Source of the DNA: Brumimicrobium glaciale
GTDB taxonomy: Bacteria > Bacteroidota > Bacteroidia > Flavobacteriales_D > Crocinitomicaceae
DNA: 64,000 bases
Assembly (NCBI RefSeq): GCF_004152935.1
Contig: NZ_SETE01000006.1
Location: forward strand, 1 to 64,000
Direction of reading: 5' to 3'
The position numbers and the translations under genes are program-made. The notes beneath the pieces are model-generated. The model had not been told where the DNA came from. It was given only the letters and a program-made list of their open reading frames with translations, and did not search any database. Positions 1-5,387 of this stretch are shown in pieces (position 1 is the stretch's first letter; every line of letters begins with the position of its first letter).

Positions 1-126
1 TGGAATGTTGGAACTTCATTTGTCGTTTAATCCACCAAGATACGAACCGCCGTATACGAGACCCGTACGTACGGTGGTGTGAGAGGCGCACTCCGTCAGT
101 TTATCTGGCGGAGCCGTCTACTCGAT
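1..126 (+). mobile_element. 3' end of a group II intron (domains V and VI), truncated by the window edge
   Basis: The sequence folds like the last two domains of a bacterial group II intron. Domain V is at about 46-78: a 9-bp stem (ACCGCCGTA with TACGGTGGT), a two-base CG bulge at 68-69, a short upper stem (TACG with CGTA) and a small loop; the CGC of the lower stem sits where the catalytic triad lies. Domain VI is at 91-113: a perfect or G-U 9-bp stem with loop TTTAT. The intron probably ends at CTACTCGAT (118-126), a typical 3' terminus. A reading frame closing with a stop at 28-30 could be the tail of the intron-encoded reverse transcriptase, but only nine residues are visible. The small domain VI and the insertion site in a TTAGGC core sequence suggest the IIC-attC class; that class is inferred. 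Confidence 0.75.
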
Positions 127-755
127 TAGGCAGCGTTTTTAATTATTCCTTTAATAGATTCAATCATTGAGTTTTCGTTAATGTAGTAAATCGGTCCATG
201 AGGTATCTCAAATAGGTTATGCTTTTTGAGATTCGTTTTTAATATTATTCTATATCGATAATGAATTATTTGTCCTTTCGCCCGATATCTTTTGAGTTTT
301 TTATCAAAAGATATTATTTCAGAAAATGGAATAAACTTTTTACCACCTAAATGTCTTCCAAGCCAATGGTCGCTTTCAATGATTAGATTTTTATTACTAC
401 AGTCAAGAGTTATTTTATTGGTAATACTCCAAAATTTGGCGTATACAATAGAAATGGATAGAATCACCAATGGCAATAGGAGATAAATCGGTTCTTCAAT
501 ATTTATAGTTGCAACTGCAACGAAAAACCCGAGAAACATTATGAACAAGCTTCCGAATAGCCAATTCCACTTTCCGAATTTAAGAATCAAAACGGGTAAA
601 TTACCGCTCACAGAGAACCCAGAAGCAGTACGCTCTGACAATTCAATTAATTTTTCACGATAAAACGTTGAGTTTTCGTCTGAACTCATCATTTCTCCCG
701 AATGTTCGTCACTTGCTATTACTTCACTCAGTTCCTTTGAAAGTAGATTTCTCAT
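126..755 (-). CDS. Small membrane protein of unknown function, candidate integron-type cassette gene
   Basis: 209 residues, family not recognised. A hydrophilic N-terminal segment of about 60 residues is followed by two adjacent membrane spans (about residues 64-84 and 87-106) and a charged C-terminal domain of about 100 residues rich in alternating beta-like segments, reminiscent of bacterial PH-like or DUF membrane-anchored domains, though no specific family can be named. On the minus strand the gene is preceded by GTTAGGC (775-769) only 13 bases before the ATG, and its stop codon TAA lies inside a matching GCCTAA at its other end (126-131). This is how integron cassettes are built. The final residues (NAA) are therefore encoded by the core site. 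The group II intron abuts the stop codon. Confidence 0.7.
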   Translation of the reverse strand: MRNLLSKELSEVIASDEHSGEMMSSDENSTFYREKLIELSERTASGFSVSGNLPVLILKFGKWNWLFGSLFIMFLGFFVAVATINIEEPIYLLLPLVILSISIVYAKFWSITNKITLDCSNKNLIIESDHWLGRHLGGKKFIPFSEIISFDKKLKRYRAKGQIIHYRYRIILKTNLKKHNLFEIPHGPIYYINENSMIESIKGIIKNAA

Positions 756-768
756 TTTATTTAATGCT

Positions 769-961
769 GCCTAACGATTGGGTATATGAAAAGTAGCGCA
801 GAAAGATACAGATTAACTTCCAAGTTCCCACTGAGCCAAAGCGTTGTATTTTGTTTTTATTTTTTATTCAAAAGCCAAATCAACGATTTGGCGGTGTTGG
901 TTAAAGGTAATGAACTTTCGGAAACCATGAAGTGCCCTATTTGCTATATATCATGTTATAG
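769..961 (-). repeat. attC-like long imperfect palindrome between two cassette genes
   Basis: A 193-base region whose two halves are imperfect inverted copies of each other. The outer ends are GCCTAAC (769-775) and GTTATAG (955-961). Inside, TAAC...TATAT...AGTAG.GCA on the left matches the reverse complement of the right side, and the centre shows GCCAAAGCGTTG (835-846) against CAACGATTTGGC (881-892), one mismatch in twelve. A separate perfect local hairpin is at 874-892. Integron attC sites are single-strand-folding imperfect palindromes ending in GTTRRRY and RYYYAAC; the left end fits this exactly, the right end only in its GTTA half. The fic stop codon lies in the right end (956-958), as is usual for cassettes. 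Assignment as a recombination site is inference. Confidence 0.5.
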
Positions 962-1399
962 TCTTTGTTTCATTTTAGCATTTATAATCTTCATTTTTAG
1001 TTTATTGCAAAATCCAGATTCATATAGAAGTGATGTGATTATTTCTTGAAGAAGTTCTTTATCAATCCTATTGTCAGCAACGTCAACAGCGATATTTTCA
1101 ATTTCAGATAAAAAATAATTAATTTTAAATCCAAAACCATTAATCTCCATAAAATACGCACACAACGCTATTGATGATCGTTTATTACCATCTGTAAAAG
1201 CATGGTTTTTATTTATAGAATAAAAAAGATGATTTGCTTTAGATTCGAAAGTAGGATAATAGATGTCGTTTTGAATGTGAGCTAAAGTGCTTTCTAAAAG
1301 ACCAATATTTATAGTCCCCATATTCCCGCCAGATTTCTGTATAATTTTGTCATGAACAGAAATTGCATGATTGACATCGAAATAAAGTATTTTCAACAT
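956..1399 (-). CDS. Fic/Doc-family toxin (death-on-curing type)
   Basis: 147 residues, the usual length of Doc-type Fic proteins. The Fic active-site motif is intact: HAFTDGNKR, with the catalytic His followed by the anion-binding GN and Arg. Fic proteins transfer AMP or phosphate groups to targets; Doc phosphorylates EF-Tu to stop translation. It is all-helical in character with no signal peptide, so it acts in the cytoplasm. The start ATG lies one base after the stop of the upstream gene at 1401-2402, so the two are translationally coupled; that protein is the likely antitoxin or regulator. The stop codon lies in the end of the attC-like palindrome. Which modification it catalyses cannot be told from sequence. 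Confidence 0.85.
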   Translation of the reverse strand: MLKILYFDVNHAISVHDKIIQKSGGNMGTINIGLLESTLAHIQNDIYYPTFESKANHLFYSINKNHAFTDGNKRSSIALCAYFMEINGFGFKINYFLSEIENIAVDVADNRIDKELLQEIITSLLYESGFCNKLKMKIINAKMKQRL

Positions 1400-1400
1400 A

Positions 1401-2402
1401 CTATCTATCTTTAAGACGTTTGAATATTTCTATATTATCATTTATTCTTTCCTGAAGACTCTGACTCTTGTCGCCTAGAAATCTTTGATAATCTGACAAG
1501 TCAATACTGGTAATATAATTCTCTAAATTATCATGAAGAACTTTTCTAAAGCCATAATCTCTAGTTGCCATTTTTGTTCGAGCATTTTCTATATGTGGCT
1601 TATGTAGAGGATGATTTGCAAAAGAGACCAATAATTCATCCATTTCGTGTTTCGATAACTTTCTACCAAGTGCAGTAAATTTCGCTTGCATCTCATGGGC
1701 TATGCCTGTTTCAAATGATGCAATTAGATTCAATACCTCAGAATACATTGTATCTCTGACGTTTTCATTGTCTTTTAAATTAAGAATATGCTTATATTCC
1801 TTAGCGTTCTCTTTAAATATAAATCGATAAATTTCATCAGTGTAATAACCATACTTATAAGGGCCTAGCTCTAAGCAATCATGAAGTGCAGTAGTGAATT
1901 CTTTTCTATAATGAGGCTCTTTTAACATAGAATGGAAAAAATCTTCATCCCTTTGATTAATATATTTAGTTGAGCCACCTAATTGGTCATTTAATGTATC
2001 TATTACAATATCTAGCATTTTACTTCGAACAGCCTTGGCCATTTCACTTTCGACCAAAAGCATACCTAGGTTAAGAAAAGCTCTGAAATTAAAAACACCT
2101 AATTGAGTAGTTTTACTTTGAATATTTATAATCCCTCCGAATTCTTCTTTAAATGATTTAAGTAATTTTCCTTTTAAAAGTTCATACCCATTGTGCTTAA
2201 GCTCCTTATCGTAGTTAGAAAGATAAGAATCTATTGTACTGATATCAATATTATAAAATTCCGATATTTGGTCCTTTGTAAATCGATATTCATTCTTAAA
2301 CAACATACCTGTTACCCCGAGGTATGATTGAATGTTATTAATGGCCTCTAGGTTATTTAATATGTTTTGCCTATCAATTGCCGATATAGTTAAATCTTTC
2401 AT
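1401..2402 (-). CDS. Putative DNA-binding partner/antitoxin of the Fic toxin
   Basis: 333 residues, mostly alpha-helical, no signal peptide. Residues about 38-80 (FTKDQISEFYNIDISTIDSY) look like a helix-turn-helix: a helix that recognises an incoming environment followed by a turn and a second helix. The middle holds a conserved-looking stretch (GVFNFRAFLNLGMLLVES) and the C-terminal half is charged and helical. Similar proteins are commonly encoded just before Fic/Doc genes in Bacteroidota and are annotated only as DNA-binding proteins; this is from memory. The gene comes first in the operon, the classical antitoxin position, and an 11-bp perfect inverted repeat lies 29 bases before its start, a good candidate for autoregulation. 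The antitoxin role is inference. Confidence 0.65.
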   Translation of the reverse strand: MKDLTISAIDRQNILNNLEAINNIQSYLGVTGMLFKNEYRFTKDQISEFYNIDISTIDSYLSNYDKELKHNGYELLKGKLLKSFKEEFGGIINIQSKTTQLGVFNFRAFLNLGMLLVESEMAKAVRSKMLDIVIDTLNDQLGGSTKYINQRDEDFFHSMLKEPHYRKEFTTALHDCLELGPYKYGYYTDEIYRFIFKENAKEYKHILNLKDNENVRDTMYSEVLNLIASFETGIAHEMQAKFTALGRKLSKHEMDELLVSFANHPLHKPHIENARTKMATRDYGFRKVLHDNLENYITSIDLSDYQRFLGDKSQSLQERINDNIEIFKRLKDR

Positions 2403-2430
2403 ATTTTACAAATATTGTTGATAACTTTTA

Positions 2431-2460
2431 TTTGCTCACCTTGCGAATCAGGTGAGCAAA
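2431..2460 (-). promoter_or_regulatory. Perfect inverted repeat, candidate operator of the Fic operon
   Basis: TTTGCTCACCT and AGGTGAGCAAA form a perfect 11-bp inverted repeat separated by eight bases. It sits 29 bases upstream of the start codon of the DNA-binding partner gene, where an autoregulatory operator would be expected. It is not followed by a T-run in either direction, so a terminator is unlikely. Confidence 0.55.
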
Positions 2461-2702
2461 TCATAACTACATGATTTTCTTATAGTTATCTATGGGTCGA
2501 AAAGTAAAAAGCTATCATTAATTAATTAATTACAAAAATACGGTATATTTTTGTGAACCATTCTCATAAGTTGACTATAACAGGTCGATATACGCAATTG
2601 CCCACATCCAATCGACATTTCCAATCCAAATATAATGCTAATTATCAACCATTCTATCTTCAAAACATTGAAAATGTGATTAGTTATAAACTTTAACCTC
2701 AA

Positions 2703-2774
2703 AAAGGTTCCATGAAACAAATAATAATTACCATCTGTAAACGCATGACCTCGAATCAACGGCGAAGCCCTCAA
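2703..2774 (-). pseudogene. Possible remnant of a second fic gene
   Basis: On the minus strand a short stretch encodes HAFTDGN, the same motif as the intact Fic toxin. At the DNA level 2727-2747 matches 1184-1204 in the intact gene at 20 of 21 bases, using the same codons. The sequence around it does not continue the similarity convincingly, so this is either a decayed fic copy or a partial duplication. Chance identity is possible but unlikely for 20 of 21 bases. Confidence 0.3.
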
Positions 2775-2798
2775 AGAAGTTAATTATCAATTATCAAT

Positions 2799-2812
2799 CC
2801 GATAGCTATCGG
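2799..2812. repeat. 14-bp perfect palindrome CCGATAGCTATCGG at the end of the oligopeptidase gene
   Basis: A perfect palindrome that includes the stop codon (TAG) of the minus-strand oligopeptidase gene. A near copy, CCGATAGATATCGG, is at 4731-4744 in the spacer on the other side of that gene. Both lie in AT-rich runs of the AATTATCAATT / AATTCGTAATT type that recur in this genome. Confidence 0.6.
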
Positions 2813-4518
2813 ATGTGAATTACCAATTCCCCTCCAACAAACTCCGCCAATTCCTTAATGTTCTTCTTAGAAAAATCAAATGTAATATTCGCTTCTTCGT
2901 AAACACCAGGAATTGATTTTGTATAACCCAAAGCAAGCGCTTTTTTGTAATCTTGAATTGTCTTTTCGAAATCTTCCTTGCTGTTTTTCCAAATGGCTAA
3001 AGCTCCTAATTGCGCCATTCCATATTCGATGTAGTAGAATGGAACTTCGAATAAGTGCAATTGTCTTTGCCAAGAATAGGCTCTTACATCTTCGTATCCT
3101 GTCCAATCGGTTGTTCCTGTCCCGTATTCATCCAATAATGAAATCCATTTTGTTTTGCGCTCTTCTTTTGAGTGCGTAGGATTTTCATAAATCCAATGTT
3201 GGAATTCGTCAATTGTTGCAACCCAAGGAAGAACTTCGAGCACTGTTTCCAGTTGTTCGATTTTGGCTCTTGTTAAATCTTCTTCATTATCGTAGAATTC
3301 ATCCCAATAATCCATGGTTAAAAGTTCCATGCTCATTGATGCCAATTCAGCAACTTCTGAGGGGAAGCTTTTGAATGAAGTCAATGCTAAATCTCTCGTT
3401 AAAAACGATTGAATTGCGTGTCCTCCTTCATGAATCATCGTGATTAAATCTCTTTGAGATCCAACAGAATTCATAAAGATAAATGGAACTCCGATTTCAT
3501 ACAATGGATAATTATATCCTCCTGGAGATTTCCCATCTTTGGAATCTAAATCCAAATAACCCATGGCATCCATTGTTCTTAGACAATCGCCAAAATAAGT
3601 ATCGATTTTATCAAAAATAACAATCGTTTTGTCCAATAATTCTTTTCCATCCTTGAATGGTTTCAAAGGTGCTCTTCCCAAAGGATCAACTTGGCTGTCC
3701 CAAGGTTTTAGTTGCTCTTTGCCCATCAATTCAGCCTTTTTCTGACTGATTTGCTTAACCAAAGGCACGATTTCTTCTTTTATAGACTGATGAAAATCAA
3801 AACAATCTTCTTTCGTGTAATCGAATCGACCTAATTCGTCGAACATATAATCACGGAAATTATCATATCCAGCATTGGTCGCCACTTTGTGGCGCAATTG
3901 AATCAATTCAGTAAATAAATCATCCAATTGTTCAGTATCTTCTGCTCTTCGTGTTGCCATTTTATCAAAAATGGATTTACGCAAAGCTTCGTCATTTTCC
4001 TTTAATAATGAACTCGCTTTTTGCATTGTGATTTTCTCACCACCGTGTTCGATAGATTGCGCACCACTTACAGCACCATGAATTTGACTTTTCTCAGCCA
4101 ACTCCATATTCAAAGGAATATTTTCTTCACGGAATAATTTGATTGCTGTATCTACTCCTCTAAAGTAAATTTTATACGCTTCGTCCTTAAATTCAGATTT
4201 GAATGGAGAGGCAGACAATTTTTTATTTAAACGAAAAGAATAAGGCTCAAGATGAGGTTGAATTTCCTTTACGAAAAAAGCATAAGCATCCGCCAGTTCC
4301 TTGTCCTTTGTATCGATTGTCATTTTAATATAACGCCAAGCCAAATCTTCAGAAACTACAGCTTCCAATTCACTTTGATCACTGATCCATTTTTCAAATT
4401 CCGCTTTCGTATCGATAGAGCGATTTTCTAAATCAATAAAAAATGGTTCTACATTTTTCCATTGATCAATTATAAAATTATCAGGTAAAAATGTTCTTTT
4501 TGGACGTGTAACTTTCAT
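2806..4518 (-). CDS. M3 family oligoendopeptidase (PepF-like)
   Basis: 570 residues, within the normal range for M3 zinc oligopeptidases, with no signal peptide, so a cytoplasmic enzyme that cuts short peptides. The HEXXH zinc motif is intact at residues 363-367 (HEGGH), and a downstream Glu in SEVAELASMSME fits the third zinc ligand. The N-terminal half is helical, as in the family. The start ATG is followed by KVTRPKRTFLPDNF, typical of Bacteroidota members. The stop codon lies within a palindromic repeat, so the last few residues (VIHIR) may derive from that repeat rather than the ancestral C-terminus. It stands alone, with spacers of over 200 bases on both sides. Confidence 0.9.
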   Translation of the reverse strand: MKVTRPKRTFLPDNFIIDQWKNVEPFFIDLENRSIDTKAEFEKWISDQSELEAVVSEDLAWRYIKMTIDTKDKELADAYAFFVKEIQPHLEPYSFRLNKKLSASPFKSEFKDEAYKIYFRGVDTAIKLFREENIPLNMELAEKSQIHGAVSGAQSIEHGGEKITMQKASSLLKENDEALRKSIFDKMATRRAEDTEQLDDLFTELIQLRHKVATNAGYDNFRDYMFDELGRFDYTKEDCFDFHQSIKEEIVPLVKQISQKKAELMGKEQLKPWDSQVDPLGRAPLKPFKDGKELLDKTIVIFDKIDTYFGDCLRTMDAMGYLDLDSKDGKSPGGYNYPLYEIGVPFIFMNSVGSQRDLITMIHEGGHAIQSFLTRDLALTSFKSFPSEVAELASMSMELLTMDYWDEFYDNEEDLTRAKIEQLETVLEVLPWVATIDEFQHWIYENPTHSKEERKTKWISLLDEYGTGTTDWTGYEDVRAYSWQRQLHLFEVPFYYIEYGMAQLGALAIWKNSKEDFEKTIQDYKKALALGYTKSIPGVYEEANITFDFSKKNIKELAEFVGGELVIHIR

Positions 4519-4600
4519 TGTGATGTATTTTTCTGAGGGTGATGTGCTAAATTATTCCTGCTGGGGTTTTACAATAATTCTTGTGATTACGTTATTCCTG

Positions 4601-4630
4601 GTGACTGAGCTTACCGAAGGCACCGCAGGA
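4601..4630. repeat. Partial copy of the CTCAGT/CCGAAGG interspersed repeat
   Basis: GTGACTGAGCTTACCGAAGG followed by CACCGCAGG is a one-armed relative of the longer inverted-repeat elements at 40493-40546 and 52712-52771. It lies in the spacer upstream of the oligopeptidase gene. Confidence 0.4.
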
Positions 4631-4659
4631 TTAAAATTTCGAATTCATTCAATGTATGA

Positions 4660-4679
4660 GGGCGTTTTACAAAACGCCC
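4660..4679. repeat. Strong hairpin GGGCGTTTT/AAAACGCCC
   Basis: A perfect 9-bp stem with a two-base loop, flanked by AATGTA on the left and TACATT on the right, which extend the symmetry. A related element, again next to an AATGTAGGG sequence, forms the terminator at 45899-45923. It may serve as the terminator of the DUF5606 gene read on the minus strand, but there is no clear T-run directly after it. Confidence 0.5.
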
Positions 4680-4730
4680 CTACATTGTAATTTCCAATTA
4701 TTGAATCAATGAATTTTTACAATTCGTATT

Positions 4731-4744
4731 CCGATAGATATCGG
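4731..4744. repeat. Near-palindrome CCGATAGATATCGG
   Basis: Six-base arms with a GA centre; relative of the perfect palindrome at 2799-2812. It lies 28 bases beyond the stop codon of the DUF5606 gene. Confidence 0.45.
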
Positions 4745-4771
4745 AACGTAATTTTCAAATTCGTAATTGAT

Positions 4772-5326
4772 TTATTTCTTCTCTTTTTTAGGAGCAGACT
4801 TCTTTACAGTTTCTTTTTTTGCTTCTGTTTTCTTTGCCGCTGGCTTTTTAGCTGCAGGCTTTTTGTCTTCCGCTTTTTTAGTTTCCTTTTCAGCTACTTC
4901 TTCTTTCGCTTCAACCTCTTTAGTTTCCTCTTTTTTCTCTTCTTCTAAAGAAATTAAACCTGCTTTTTGAAGAATGTTATACCATTGGAATAACTTTTTA
5001 ATGTCAGAAGGATAAACGCGATCTTGATCATAGTCAGGAAGAATTTCTTCTAAATAACTAGTCAAAGTATTCAAACTTTCTTTGTGAGAAGGTCCTGCTT
5101 TGCAATCTTCTTTTTTAGCCAATTTGATATATACTTCTTTCAAAGGAACATCTTCTTCGTAAGTATAAATACTGATATCCTCCAATGCCGAAATACGGTC
5201 AGTAGAATATGCGGGTATGCGTTTGTTATCGATTAGCGATTCAACAATAATATTGTTTTTTGATTGCGCTACTACTTTAAATAATCCAGGTTTTCCTGAA
5301 ATCGAAATTACTCCTGATAAATCCAT
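4772..5326 (-). CDS. DUF5606 family protein with Lys/Ala-rich tail
   Basis: 184 residues. The N-terminal part (LSGVISISGKPGLFKVV..., about residues 1-60) is the DUF5606 domain, a small beta-rich domain found across Bacteroidota with no assigned function. Residues about 60-125 are a helical region ending in WYNILQKAGLI. The last 55 residues are almost entirely Glu, Lys, Ala and Pro, with repeated PAAKK units like those of histone H1-type or nucleoid-associated tails, so nucleic-acid binding is conceivable but unproven. It is cytoplasmic, with no signal peptide. It is separated from its neighbours by short spacers and has no obvious operon partner. Confidence 0.8.
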   Translation of the reverse strand: MDLSGVISISGKPGLFKVVAQSKNNIIVESLIDNKRIPAYSTDRISALEDISIYTYEEDVPLKEVYIKLAKKEDCKAGPSHKESLNTLTSYLEEILPDYDQDRVYPSDIKKLFQWYNILQKAGLISLEEEKKEETKEVEAKEEVAEKETKKAEDKKPAAKKPAAKKTEAKKETVKKSAPKKEKK

Positions 5327-5387
5327 ATATAATTTATTGTTTTTTAGATTGTCAAAAATAGAAAGAATATAATAATAAGTCGCTTTA

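Larger units (their letters stand above)
2403..2805. other. Gene-poor spacer with operator and a possible fic fragment
   Basis: About 400 bases between the Fic operon and the oligopeptidase gene. It holds the inverted repeat at 2431-2460, the fic-like fragment near 2727-2747 and, at its right end, AATTATCAATTATCAAT plus the palindrome at 2799-2812. No second GTTAGGC/GCCTAAC core site was found here, so this may be the boundary between the accessory cassette region and the conserved chromosome. Confidence 0.5.

Noticed and set aside
786-1049. Plus-strand reading frame of 87 codons
   Set aside because: It lies across the attC-like palindrome and the end of the fic gene and shows no protein-like composition.
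2431-2460. Terminator reading of the inverted repeat upstream of the Fic operon
   Set aside because: There is no T-run after either arm and it lies at a gene start rather than an end.
4709-4970. Plus-strand frames rich in Phe, Ser and Leu
   Set aside because: They are the antisense of the Lys/Ala-rich tail of the DUF5606 gene.
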